Shown: positions 16,624-24,759 of the stretch, one piece after another
How the letters are laid out: every line of letters begins with the position of its first letter
Position numbering within the stretch: the first letter of the stretch is position 1
Assembly: GCA_002441395.1 (NCBI GenBank)
Contig: DJVZ01000011.1
Span: 1-30,505, forward strand
Length of the DNA: 30,505 nucleotides
From: Spirochaetaceae bacterium UBA6243
GTDB lineage: Bacteria; Spirochaetota; Spirochaetia; Treponematales; Rectinemataceae
Reading direction: 5' to 3'
Notes under the pieces: model-generated
The model's database searches: none
What the model saw: only the letters and a program-made list of their open reading frames with translations
What the model was told of the DNA's origin: nothing
Made by a program: the position numbers and the translations under genes

Positions 16624-18129
16624 ATGACCGATGCGATTGCGGTACTCGATATCGGGATGACGAATAAAAAAGTCGTGCTCTATTCCACCGAGCTTTCGAT
16701 GATCGCAGAAAAAAGGCGGATATTTCCCCCCCTTGTGCGCGAAGGCCTCGAAATACACGACCTCGCCGCCATGGAAGAATGGTTCCTACAGGTATTGCGG
16801 GAATATTCACGGGAATTTGCGATTCAGGCTCTTGCGGTGAGCACTCACGGCGCCACCTTTGTCTGTACCGACGAAAGAGGCAATCCCGTCGCGCCGTGCA
16901 TCTATTACACGCACGAACCGAGTCGCGAATTTCACGACCGGTTCTTCGCGCTCGCCGGCGACCGAAAAGAACTGCAGGCCAGAACGGGCACGCCGGATCT
17001 TTCCGCACTCATCAACTCCGCAAAAGGACTCCTCTTCCTGCGCGAGCGATATCCCGAGGAATTCGCTTCGGCGCGCTGGATCCTGCCCTACCCCCAGTAC
17101 TGGGGCATGCGGCTTACGGGCAAACCTTCGGCCGAAGGCACCTATATTGGCTGCCATACTTTTCTCTTCGACTGGCAACAAGAAAGCTACTCCAGCGTCG
17201 CCGACGCGCTCGGCATCCGGGACAAACTGCCACTCCCCATTCAGCAGGCGTGGGATGTGCTCGGCACAATTGCTCCTGAAGTAGCCGCGCGCACGGGCCT
17301 GTCCCCCGGAACTCCTGTCACCTTGGGCATCCACGATTCGAACGCCTCGATTCTGCCGCACCTCGCCTCGAGCGGCGGTCGCGACTTCGTGCTCAACTCG
17401 ACGGGCACATGGTGCGTCCTCATGCATCCGGTCGAAAAATACGGCTTTGAACCCGACGAGCTCGGCAAAGTCGTTTTTTTCAACCGTTCGGCATGGAATA
17501 CGCCGATCAAGACCGCCATTTTCCTCGGCGGCAAGGAATACGAGACCTGGATACAGATCATCGCCGTACTGCAAGCCAAAGCGCCGAAGAACCTCCTTCA
17601 GCCCACCGAGGAAGATTATGAGCGCGTGCTCAAGGAACGGAAATACTTCATCCTTCCTGAAATTGTGCCCGGCTCGGGACAGTTCCCTGGTTCGGCCGCA
17701 CGCGCGGTCGAAGGCAGCCTGCAATGTACCCTTTCCGATGTGGAGCAGGGCAAAAACATCCCTTCATTTTTGCGCGATCCGAAAACAGCGCAGGCGGTGC
17801 TCAACATTTCAATAGTCCTCCAAACCGAAGTTGCCCTTCACAGAACCGGACTCAAAAAAAGCGCGGACATCCTCACGGAGGGCGGATTCCGCAATAATAC
17901 CGACTACAACAGGCTCCTGGCCTCGGCGTTCCCCGATAACTCGGTGTATCTCACCGATCTGCAGGAGGCGACGAGCTTCGGCGCCGCGATGACGGCCCTC
18001 GCCGCGCTCAAGAGCATCGATCCAATGGAATTCTCCCGGCTTATCCACATAGAAAAAGCGCTTGTGCCGCCAATGCTGCCGTCCGCTGCCCTGAACGCAT
18101 ACCGTGATGCCTGGCGCGCCCTAATTTAG
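16624..18129 (+). CDS. FGGY-family sugar kinase (fuculokinase-like candidate)
   Basis: A 501-residue FGGY kinase that should phosphorylate a ketose or polyol with ATP. The first ATPase-fold domain begins AIAVLDIGMTNKKVVLYS (phosphate-binding loop, Asp 9) and includes ALAVSTHGATFVCTDERGNPVAP. The catalytic Asp is likely 238 in TLGIHDSNASILPHL. The C-terminal domain has FVLNSTGTWCVLM, the GGFRNNTDYNRLLASAFP adenosine motif and EATSFGAAMTAL. The general build resembles L-fuculokinase and rhamnulokinase; substrate cannot be fixed from sequence, but L-fuculose is attractive because the divergent operon supplies it and no other FGGY kinase is seen. GGGAGG precedes the ATG, 25 bp from the SDR gene. 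Confidence 0.9.
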   Translation: MTDAIAVLDIGMTNKKVVLYSTELSMIAEKRRIFPPLVREGLEIHDLAAMEEWFLQVLREYSREFAIQALAVSTHGATFVCTDERGNPVAPCIYYTHEPSREFHDRFFALAGDRKELQARTGTPDLSALINSAKGLLFLRERYPEEFASARWILPYPQYWGMRLTGKPSAEGTYIGCHTFLFDWQQESYSSVADALGIRDKLPLPIQQAWDVLGTIAPEVAARTGLSPGTPVTLGIHDSNASILPHLASSGGRDFVLNSTGTWCVLMHPVEKYGFEPDELGKVVFFNRSAWNTPIKTAIFLGGKEYETWIQIIAVLQAKAPKNLLQPTEEDYERVLKERKYFILPEIVPGSGQFPGSAARAVEGSLQCTLSDVEQGKNIPSFLRDPKTAQAVLNISIVLQTEVALHRTGLKKSADILTEGGFRNNTDYNRLLASAFPDNSVYLTDLQEATSFGAAMTALAALKSIDPMEFSRLIHIEKALVPPMLPSAALNAYRDAWRALI

Positions 18130-18158
18130 TATATTAAACGTTATATAGGAGGTTTTGC

Positions 18159-19421
18159 ATGAAAACCAAAGCGGTTCGATTATATGGAGTGAACGATCTG
18201 AGGCTCGAGGAATTCGAGCTGCCGCCTCTGAAAGACGATGAAATCCTCGCCCGCGTCGTGAGCGACTCCATCTGCATGTCTTCCCACAAGCTCTCTATGC
18301 AAGGAGACGCGCACAAGCGCGTCCGCGCGCCACTCGCGCAGACCCCGGTCATCATCGGCCACGAGTTCTGCGGCGAAATAGTCGAGGTGGGCAAGAAGTG
18401 GGCGTACAAATTCTCGCCCGGCATGCCCTTCGCGATCCAGCCGGCGCTCAACTATAAAGGCACGCTCTGGGCGCCAGGCTATTCGTACCAATATATCGGC
18501 GGAGACGCGACCTATATCATCATCCCGAACGAGGTCATGGAGATGGACTGCCTCCTCGAGTACAAGGCCGACGCCTTCTTCATGGGCTCGCTCTCGGAAC
18601 CAGTCTCCTGCATCGTCGGCGCGTATCACGCGCAGTACCACACAAAGCCGGGTTCATACGTACACGAGATGGGCATCCGTGGGGGTGGCTCGCTCGCCCT
18701 CCTCGCCTCGGTAGGGCCCATGGGGCTCGGGGCCATAGACTACGCGATCCACGGAGGAATAAAGCCGGCGCGCATCGTCGTCACCGATATCGACCAGGTC
18801 CGTCTCGACAGGGCACAGAAACTGATCTCCATCGAATCGGCGCGCGCCGAGGGCATCGAGCTCATCTATGTCAACACAAAGGACGTAGCCGACCCTGTGG
18901 CGACCCTCCGCGATCTCAACGGCGGGAAGCTCTTCGACGATGTCTTCGTGTTCGCGCCGGTCAAACCGGTCGTGGAGATGGCAGACAAGCTCCTCGGACA
19001 CGACGGCTGCCTCAACTTCTTCGCCGGTCCGACCGACCCGAGTTTTTCGGCGATGTTCAATTTCTACAACGTCCACTACGAGTCGCACCACATGGTGGGC
19101 ACCTCGGGGGGCAACACCGACGATATCCGCGAATCGCTCGCGCTCATGGCGAAGGGGCTTCTGCGCCCCGAAGCGATGATCACGCATGTCGGCGGCCTGA
19201 ACGCCGTCGCCGACACGACCATCAATCTCGACAAAATTCCGGGTGGCAAGAAGCTCATCTATACCCACAAAAAGCTCGATCTCGTGGCGATCGCCGATTT
19301 TGCCGAGCGAGGAAAAACTGATCCTCTCTATGTCGCGCTGGCCCGGATCACCGCGCAGCACGACGGACTCTGGTGCAAAGAGGCCGAGGACTATCTTCTC
19401 GAGAATGCGCCGGAGATATGA
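18159..19421 (+). CDS. SorE/YggP-like L-sorbose-1-phosphate reductase family protein
   Basis: A 420-residue medium-chain zinc dehydrogenase. It shares with E. coli YggP and Klebsiella SorE the opening MKTKAVRLYG, VSDSICMSSHK (catalytic zinc Cys 39), PVIIGHEFCGEIVEVGKK (His 68, Glu 69), GYSYQYIGGDATYIIIP, SLSEPVSCIVGAYHAQYH, the Rossmann segment SVGPMGLGAIDYAI, CLNFFAGPTDPSFSAMFNFYNVHY and IPGGKKLIY. SorE reduces the C2 keto group of L-sorbose 1-phosphate to give D-glucitol 6-phosphate. Here it probably reduces the ketose 1-phosphate formed by the FGGY kinase, and the SrlD-like SDR would then oxidise another carbon. AGGAGG lies 7 nt before the ATG. The spacer before it (18124-18148) is unusually AT-rich for the operon. 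Confidence 0.9.
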   Translation: MKTKAVRLYGVNDLRLEEFELPPLKDDEILARVVSDSICMSSHKLSMQGDAHKRVRAPLAQTPVIIGHEFCGEIVEVGKKWAYKFSPGMPFAIQPALNYKGTLWAPGYSYQYIGGDATYIIIPNEVMEMDCLLEYKADAFFMGSLSEPVSCIVGAYHAQYHTKPGSYVHEMGIRGGGSLALLASVGPMGLGAIDYAIHGGIKPARIVVTDIDQVRLDRAQKLISIESARAEGIELIYVNTKDVADPVATLRDLNGGKLFDDVFVFAPVKPVVEMADKLLGHDGCLNFFAGPTDPSFSAMFNFYNVHYESHHMVGTSGGNTDDIRESLALMAKGLLRPEAMITHVGGLNAVADTTINLDKIPGGKKLIYTHKKLDLVAIADFAERGKTDPLYVALARITAQHDGLWCKEAEDYLLENAPEI

Positions 19422-19464
19422 GAAAAGCGCACTCTATTTGCAAAAATACGCTAGGAGCAATACT

Positions 19465-20634
19465 ATGGATGATTTTGTATTTCAGAACCCGACAAGAATT
19501 TATTTTGGGAAGAGCCACGAGACCGAGGTGGGGCGCATCGCCTCGCAGTACGGCAGGCGCGTGCTGGTGCACTTCGGCGGACAGAGCGCCGAGCGCTCGG
19601 GCCTTCTGCCCCTGATACGAAAGGAGCTCGCCGGCGCGGGCCTGGCCTATTTCGAGCTTGGCGGCGTCCAGCCCAACCCGCGCCTCAGCCTGGTGTACAG
19701 AGGCATCGAACTCTGCCGCGAGAATAAAATAGACCTCATCCTGGCGGTGGGCGGCGGAAGCGCCATCGACTCCGCGAAGGCTATCGCCGCGGGCGTGCCC
19801 TACTCAGGCGATGTATGGGATTTCTACACCGGCAGGGCGGCCCCGGAGAAGGCGCTCCCGATCGGCACCGTCCTCACCATCCCCGCGGCGGGCAGCGAAT
19901 CCAGCCCGGGATCCGTCATCACGAAAGAGGAAGGCCTGCTCAAGCGCGCGGTCAACGCCGACTGCCTTTTCCCGCGATTCTCCATTCTCAACCCCGAGCG
20001 CGCCACCACGCTTCCTTCCGCACAAGTCGCCAACGGCGTCACCGACATCATGTGTCACCTCATGGAGCGCTACTTCACGAACTCCAGACCGGTCGAGTTC
20101 ACCGACAGGCTCATCGAGGCGACGCTTCGCACCGTCATCGCCTCGGCTCCGCGCGTGCTCGCGAACCCGACCTCATACGACGACTGGGCCGAGCTTATGT
20201 GGGCCGGCACGATCGCGCACAACAATCTCCTGAATACCGGGCGCGAGGGGGACTGGGCCTCGCACGACATAGAGCATGAATTGAGCGCGCTCTATGACAT
20301 AGCGCACGGCGCCGGGCTCGCCATCGTCACACCCGCGTGGATGAAATATGCACTGAAACACGATGTTGCCCGCTTCGCGCAGTACGCCGTGCGCGTCTGG
20401 GGCGCCGAGGACAATTATTTCGACCCCGAGCGCGTCGCCCGCGAAGGCATCGCGCGCCTTGAGGCGTTCTGGCGCTCCGTCGGGCAGAAAGTCCGCCTCT
20501 CGGAGATCGGCATCGACGATTCGCGCTTTACGGAGATGGCGCGCAAGTGTACCGACGGCGACACGCACAGCGTGGGCCACTTTGTGCCCCTGCATTCCAA
20601 GGACATCGAGGCGATTTACAGGCTGGCGCTCTAG
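19465..20634 (+). CDS. YqhD/BDH-type NADPH-dependent alcohol (aldehyde) dehydrogenase
   Basis: A 389-residue iron-type alcohol dehydrogenase of the YqhD/butanol dehydrogenase branch. The dinucleotide motif GGGSAIDSAK is at residues 96-105. Metal ligands fall at Asp 194, His 198 (VTDIMCHLMERYF), His 267 (WASHDIEHELSA) and His 281 (AHGAGLAIVTPAW), the same numbers as I recall for E. coli YqhD. The family reduces aldehydes, including lactaldehyde, methylglyoxal and short sugars, with NADPH. It may remove an aldehyde product of the pathway or regenerate NADP+ after the SorE-like step. The start ATG 19465 has AGGAG at 19453-19457 and begins MDDFVFQNPTRIYFG. Last gene of the operon; it converges on argH with a gap of about 100 bp in which I see no clear terminator. 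Confidence 0.92.
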   Translation: MDDFVFQNPTRIYFGKSHETEVGRIASQYGRRVLVHFGGQSAERSGLLPLIRKELAGAGLAYFELGGVQPNPRLSLVYRGIELCRENKIDLILAVGGGSAIDSAKAIAAGVPYSGDVWDFYTGRAAPEKALPIGTVLTIPAAGSESSPGSVITKEEGLLKRAVNADCLFPRFSILNPERATTLPSAQVANGVTDIMCHLMERYFTNSRPVEFTDRLIEATLRTVIASAPRVLANPTSYDDWAELMWAGTIAHNNLLNTGREGDWASHDIEHELSALYDIAHGAGLAIVTPAWMKYALKHDVARFAQYAVRVWGAEDNYFDPERVAREGIARLEAFWRSVGQKVRLSEIGIDDSRFTEMARKCTDGDTHSVGHFVPLHSKDIEAIYRLAL

Positions 20635-20736
20635 GGGCGCAGACAGGCGGCTAAGGCGCTGTTGGGAGAACGGCGACCTCGGATGGCTAGGACTATCGCG
20701 CGGAGGCGGGGCCCTGTGTTGAGCCGTTCCTTTGAT

Positions 20737-22134
20737 TCAGCCAGCCGATGCCAACCAAGTCCGCAGGCGCTCGATCTGTTCGCGCACGCGCAGGGGAGCG
20801 GGCCCTCCCGTCTGCATCCTCCGCGCGACGCAGGCCTGCGGTTCAAGGTATTGCACAAGCTCGGCCGCGCCTACGCCCGCCCTTCCAAAAGCCTCGTGGA
20901 CGGTACAATCGGCCTGTGTAATGTCGCGCAGGCTCTTCTTTTCTTCGATACAGCGCGCGACCAGCAGCTTTGATGCCTGATACGCGGTTCTGAAGGGTAC
21001 TCCGCGCTTTACGAGAAACTCCGCGACATCCGTCGCTTCGAGATATCCTTCATCGAGCGCGGCCCGCATCCGGGCGACATCCGGCTCAAGACTCTTCACA
21101 AGCACACAAAAGGTGCCGAGCGCGCCGTTGACCGTCTCTTCGATTTCGAAAAACAGTGCCTTGTCTTCCTGCAGATCTCGGTTGTAGGCATAGGGCGTTC
21201 CTTTCTCCATCACGAGGAGGGCCTGCAGATTGCCGAATATTCTCCCCGCCTTTCCGCGGATGAGCTCCGCCGGGTCGGGGTTGCGCTTCTGTGGCATGAT
21301 GCTCGAGCCAGTGCTCGCGCGCGGAGAAAGCTTTGCAAAGCCATACTCCGAAGACGCCCACAGCACAATATCCTCGCATGCGCGAGAGAGATGCACCATG
21401 AGTGTCGCCGATGCCGCAGCGTATTCGATCGCCGCGTCGCGGTCGGCGACCGCGTCCATCGTGTTCGTGGATACGCGCGCGAAGCCGATGAGCCCCGCCG
21501 TCCGCTCCCTGTCGACGGACAGGCCGCTCCCCGCCAGCGCGCCTGCGCCCAAAGGGCTCTCGTCGGCCCTGGCCGCCGCGTCGGCGAGACGGCCGGCGTC
21601 GCGCTCGAGCCCCGCGCACCAGGCGAGGAGGTGATGCGCCAGCGTCACCGGCTGTGCCCTCTGCAGATGGGTGTAGCCAGGCATGAGGGTCTCGATGTTC
21701 TCTTCCGCCACATCGAGGCAGGCGGCGATTGCCTTTTGCACAAGGCCGCGCGTACGCCGACATGCACCTCGCACGTGCAGCTTGAATGCGGCTGCGACTT
21801 GGTCGTTGCGGCTGCGGCCGGCATGGATGGTTTTCCCAATGTCCCCAAGCCGCCGCGTCAGCTCGTCTTCGAGGAAGCTGTGCACATCTTCGGCGCTCGG
21901 GTCAACCTGAAGCGAACCCGTCTCGAGCTCCTTGCGGATCTTCGCGAGCTCGTCCACGAGCGCCGAGGCGTCCTGCGCGGGAATGATCCCCTGCTCCCCG
22001 AGCATGATCGCGTGCGCCTGCGAACATTCGATATCTTCGAACACAAGGCGCGCGTCGACCTCTATGCTCGAAAGAAATTTCTCGACCGCCGGATCGAGGC
22101 CTTCACCTTCTCCCGTCTGCCAGAGTCTTGACAT
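20737..22134 (-). CDS. argH: Argininosuccinate lyase ArgH
   Basis: A 465-residue fumarase/aspartase-superfamily enzyme that splits argininosuccinate into arginine and fumarate, the last step of arginine synthesis. Recognisable blocks are LWQTGEGEGLDPAVEKFLSS at the N-terminus, EDVHSFLEDEL, IHAGRSRNDQV (104-113), MPGYTHLQRAQPVTLAHH (general acid/base His 156), SPLGAGALAGSGLSVDRE and the flexible signature loop GSSIMPQKRNPDPAE with catalytic Ser 277/278. Length matches the family. Its start is 6 bp after the argG stop, so both form one operon transcribed leftwards. Nothing is unusual apart from its convergence on the neighbouring catabolic operon. Confidence 0.97.
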   Translation of the reverse strand: MSRLWQTGEGEGLDPAVEKFLSSIEVDARLVFEDIECSQAHAIMLGEQGIIPAQDASALVDELAKIRKELETGSLQVDPSAEDVHSFLEDELTRRLGDIGKTIHAGRSRNDQVAAAFKLHVRGACRRTRGLVQKAIAACLDVAEENIETLMPGYTHLQRAQPVTLAHHLLAWCAGLERDAGRLADAAARADESPLGAGALAGSGLSVDRERTAGLIGFARVSTNTMDAVADRDAAIEYAAASATLMVHLSRACEDIVLWASSEYGFAKLSPRASTGSSIMPQKRNPDPAELIRGKAGRIFGNLQALLVMEKGTPYAYNRDLQEDKALFFEIEETVNGALGTFCVLVKSLEPDVARMRAALDEGYLEATDVAEFLVKRGVPFRTAYQASKLLVARCIEEKKSLRDITQADCTVHEAFGRAGVGAAELVQYLEPQACVARRMQTGGPAPLRVREQIERLRTWLASAG

Positions 22135-22140
22135 ACGGCT

Positions 22141-23418
22141 TCAATCTCCCGCGGGAGCAGTATATCCCGAGCTCCCCGGCTTTACGACATCAGGGCCGGC
22201 CGCGATGCCGAACTTCTTGAGCCGCTCACCCAGGCGCGCGCGGACTTTCGTGGGCAGACCGAACAGGTTGATGAAGCCCGTCGAATCCTTGTGCGAGAAC
22301 AGCGGCCCCGTGGTGAAACTCGCGAGGCTCGCGTCGTACAGCGAGTACGGCGAGGCTGCGCCCGCAAAAATAAGGTTGCCCTTGTACAGCTTGAGCGTGA
22401 CCTGGCCGGCCACTACATTCTGGGTCGAATCGACAAAGGCGCACAGGGCCTTCGACAGGGGGCTGAACCATTCGCCCTCATAGAGGATCTCCGCAAAACG
22501 CTGCGCCACGGTCATCTTGAACGAGAGCGCCTTTTTGTCGAGGCAGAGCTGCTCGAGCCTGTCATGTGCCTCCATGATGATCGTGCCTCCCGGAGTCTCA
22601 TAGACGCCTCGGGATTTCATGCCGACCACGCGGTTCTCCACCAGGTCGGCGATCCCGATGCCGTTCGCCCCGCCGATCTTGTTCAGTTTGCGCACGATCG
22701 AGACAGGATCGAGTCTTTCCCCGTTCACCGAGACCGGCACGCCATTTTCGAAACCGATGGTCACATATTCGGGCTTGTCGGGGGCCTTCTCCGGGGTGAC
22801 GCACATCTTGAGCATTCCCTCAAAATGCGGCTCGTTCGCCGGGTCCTCGAGGTCGAGCCCCTCGTGGCTGATGTGCCAGAGATTGTCATCGCGGCTGTAG
22901 GAGTCGGACTTCTTCATCGGCACGGGAATGCCGCGGGCCTCGAGGTAGGCGATCTCCTCCTCGCGGCTCTGGATGTCCCAAATCCGCCAGGGAGCGATCA
23001 CTTCCATTTCGGGCGCGAAGGCCTTCACGCCGAGCTCGAAACGGACCTGATCGTTGCCTTTCCCCGTGCACCCGTGCGCGATCGCATCGGCGCCCTCTGC
23101 GAGCGCAACCTCGGCGAGGCCTTTTGCGAGCAGGGGGCGGGCCGCGCTCGTGCCAAGCAGATACTTCTTCTCATAGGGCGTCCCCGCCTTCACCAGGGCC
23201 CAGAGATACTCTTTGACAAACTCTTCCTTCTGATCGAGCCTGAGGAATTTCGAAGCGCCGGACGCAAGCGCCCGCTTGCCGATCGCCTCGAAGTCGGCCT
23301 CCTGACCCACATCGCCGCAGACGGCGATGACATCGCAGTCGTAATTCTCTTTGAGCCAGGGAACGATCACCGTGGTATCGAGTCCGCCGGAATATGCAAG
23401 CACAATTTTTTTCTTCAT
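22141..23418 (-). CDS. argG: Argininosuccinate synthase ArgG
   Basis: A 425-residue ATP-pyrophosphatase-type enzyme that joins citrulline and aspartate to argininosuccinate using ATP. The N-terminal P-loop AYSGGLDTTV starts at residue 8; next come CGDVGQEADFEAIGKRA, YLLGTSAARPLLAKG, AHGCTGKGNDQVRFELG (citrulline/aspartate binding), APWRIWDI, SDSYSRDDNLWHISHEG and GVYETPGGTIIMEAHDRLE. I chose ATG 23418, which has GGAGAAAG about 6-13 nt upstream and begins MKKKIVLAYSGG; in-frame upstream codons give an implausible extension. First gene of argGH, about 236 bp from the divergent PfkB kinase gene, with a good promoter and an ARG-box-like site upstream. Confidence 0.97.
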   Translation of the reverse strand: MKKKIVLAYSGGLDTTVIVPWLKENYDCDVIAVCGDVGQEADFEAIGKRALASGASKFLRLDQKEEFVKEYLWALVKAGTPYEKKYLLGTSAARPLLAKGLAEVALAEGADAIAHGCTGKGNDQVRFELGVKAFAPEMEVIAPWRIWDIQSREEEIAYLEARGIPVPMKKSDSYSRDDNLWHISHEGLDLEDPANEPHFEGMLKMCVTPEKAPDKPEYVTIGFENGVPVSVNGERLDPVSIVRKLNKIGGANGIGIADLVENRVVGMKSRGVYETPGGTIIMEAHDRLEQLCLDKKALSFKMTVAQRFAEILYEGEWFSPLSKALCAFVDSTQNVVAGQVTLKLYKGNLIFAGAASPYSLYDASLASFTTGPLFSHKDSTGFINLFGLPTKVRARLGERLKKFGIAAGPDVVKPGSSGYTAPAGD

Positions 23419-23432
23419 GTATTTCTTTCTCC

Positions 23433-23450
23433 TATGAATAAATATGTATA
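23433..23450 (-). promoter_or_regulatory. ARG-box-like sequence in the argG leader
   Basis: TATGAATAAATATGTATA resembles the arginine-repressor box (TGAAT-wwww-ATTCA; Bacillus form CATGAATAAAAATKCA), with the left half exact and the right half partly matching. It lies immediately upstream of the argG Shine-Dalgarno. No argR is in the window, so this is a candidate only. Confidence 0.4.
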
Positions 23451-23572
23451 GAATTATATAAGCGCGAGGCACATCGGCCCTGCGTCGGTAGAGCGACATC
23501 CATCGTCAACGGAGGCGAATCTTGTGGAACATCAGAAAACGCCATGCGAAGAAATGCATCTTCATGCGGATA

Positions 23573-23601
23573 AATATAGCATTCTTTGCCTTTTTATGCA
23601 A
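23573..23601 (-). promoter_or_regulatory. Predicted argGH promoter
   Basis: On the minus strand TTGCAT (23596-23601), a 17-nt spacer and TATATT (23573-23578) form a sigma-70 promoter, giving a leader of roughly 145 nt. The -35 box is one arm of the inverted repeat ATGCAA-CATGTT-TTGCAT (23596-23613), whose other arm offers a TTGCAT facing the divergent kinase gene. Confidence 0.65.
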
Positions 23602-23654
23602 CATGTTTTGCATGAATATGTAATGCACCCCGCCGCATATTGGGGAGAGTTTAG

Positions 23655-24683
23655 ATGGCGCTTCATCACGCCACTTTTTTGTGCTACATTCTTTATATGC
23701 TTCAAAATAAAGACATTCCACGAACTGAAATATTCACGGGAACTTCATACGGTCTCTCCCAAATCGACAAAAGTCCCAGCTTCCTCTGCGTCTGCCTCAA
23801 CCCGGTGATTCAAAAAACCCTGGTATTCAAAGAGATCGCTCCGGGAGAAGTCAACCGTACCGCCAACTGGCGGATAGACGCGGCGGGAAAGGGGATTATC
23901 CCCACGCGCATTCTGACGCAGCTCGGCGAAAAGGCCCTGCACCTCACGCAGCTTGGCGGGCCCACCCGCGAATGGTTTCTCTCAATGTGCGCTGAAGACA
24001 ATATCGCAATCGAATGGGTCGAATCCGGGGCCCCCATACGCTTCTGCACCACGCTTATCGAAGAAGCTCAGGGCCACGCGACCGAACTCGTGGAGGAATC
24101 CCTGCCGGTCGCGCCAGGCACGAGCGACGCGCTCGTCGACCGCTTCACATCCCGCGTCAAAGCCGCCACGGCCGTCCTTCTCTCCGGTACTGTCGCGACC
24201 GGCATCGCCCCGGGCACCATGGCCCGGTTTGCCAGGCTCGCATCCGAGGCCGGCGCCCGCCTCTATCTCGACATAAAAAAGCAGGACCTTCTCGAGTGCC
24301 TCAAGTTCCATCCCGTGTGTGTAAAACCGAACCTCGAGGAACTCGCCCAGACGCTTGGCATTCCCTATGCCGAAGTGCGCGACGAAGTGCCTGCGCGGGC
24401 GCTGGTTACAGAGACAGGCAAGCGGTTTTTCGGAGAGTATGGCACCTACCTTGTGGTGACGCGAGGGGCCAGACCGACGCTCTATTGGAATGGGCAGACG
24501 CTCTGCGAAGAGCCGGTCCAGCCTGTGGCAGTCAAGAATCCCATCGGCTCGGGCGATGCCTTCGGAGCAGGTGTAGCGCGCACACTCGAGCGCGGCGGCT
24601 CTATTGATAAGGCTGTCAGAGAAGGCACGCGTTTAGGCGGACTCAATGCGGCCCAGCTCAAGCCGGGTACGATTTTGTCTTGA
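23655..24683 (+). CDS. PfkB-family kinase, FruK/LacC-like, with N-terminal extension
   Basis: A 342-residue kinase of the 1-phosphofructokinase/tagatose-6-phosphate kinase branch. The core starts at about residue 41 with FLCVCLNPVIQKTL (FruK has TLNPA-D-T). It then shows DAAGKGIIPTRILTQLG (substrate glycines), LTQLGGPTREWF, LLSGTVATGIAPG, CVKPNLEELAQTLG and the catalytic NPIGSGDAFGAG (Asp 301). Such enzymes phosphorylate fructose 1-phosphate, tagatose 6-phosphate or similar. ATG 23655 has GGGGAGAG 6 nt upstream and is preferred; ATG 23697 (MLQNKDIP) has no SD but follows a TACATT box closely. Either start leaves 28-42 residues before the family's usual N-terminus, which is odd. No phosphotransferase gene accompanies it. 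It is monocistronic and divergent from argG. Confidence 0.85.
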   Translation: MALHHATFLCYILYMLQNKDIPRTEIFTGTSYGLSQIDKSPSFLCVCLNPVIQKTLVFKEIAPGEVNRTANWRIDAAGKGIIPTRILTQLGEKALHLTQLGGPTREWFLSMCAEDNIAIEWVESGAPIRFCTTLIEEAQGHATELVEESLPVAPGTSDALVDRFTSRVKAATAVLLSGTVATGIAPGTMARFARLASEAGARLYLDIKKQDLLECLKFHPVCVKPNLEELAQTLGIPYAEVRDEVPARALVTETGKRFFGEYGTYLVVTRGARPTLYWNGQTLCEEPVQPVAVKNPIGSGDAFGAGVARTLERGGSIDKAVREGTRLGGLNAAQLKPGTILS

Positions 24684-24759
24684 AATATGGCGACCGGGAA
24701 TCATTATCGCAGCATGGTAATCGCGCCAAGAATTCCCGGCACCTTGTCCCTTATACCAA

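Noticed and set aside
18124..18148. AT-rich patch with TATATT and TTATATA before the SorE-like gene, as an internal promoter
   Set aside because: No -35-like box lies at 16-18 nt from either candidate -10, so it is more likely just a loosely structured ribosome-binding region.
20635..20736. Possible terminator between the YqhD-like gene and argH
   Set aside because: The spacer is GC-rich, but I could not find a clean stem followed by a T-run on either strand.
22291..23451. 386-codon plus-strand frame opposite argG
   Set aside because: Antisense shadow of argG, which has all expected motifs.
23506..23721. 71-codon minus-strand frame between argG and the PfkB kinase
   Set aside because: It overlaps the predicted argG promoter and the kinase start, and has no Shine-Dalgarno or recognisable sequence.
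24694..24739. Inverted repeat CCGGGAAT ... ATTCCCGG between the convergent kinase and propeller-like genes
   Set aside because: The 30-nt loop and absence of a U-run on either strand make it a poor terminator; it may be chance, though a convergent terminator function is not excluded.
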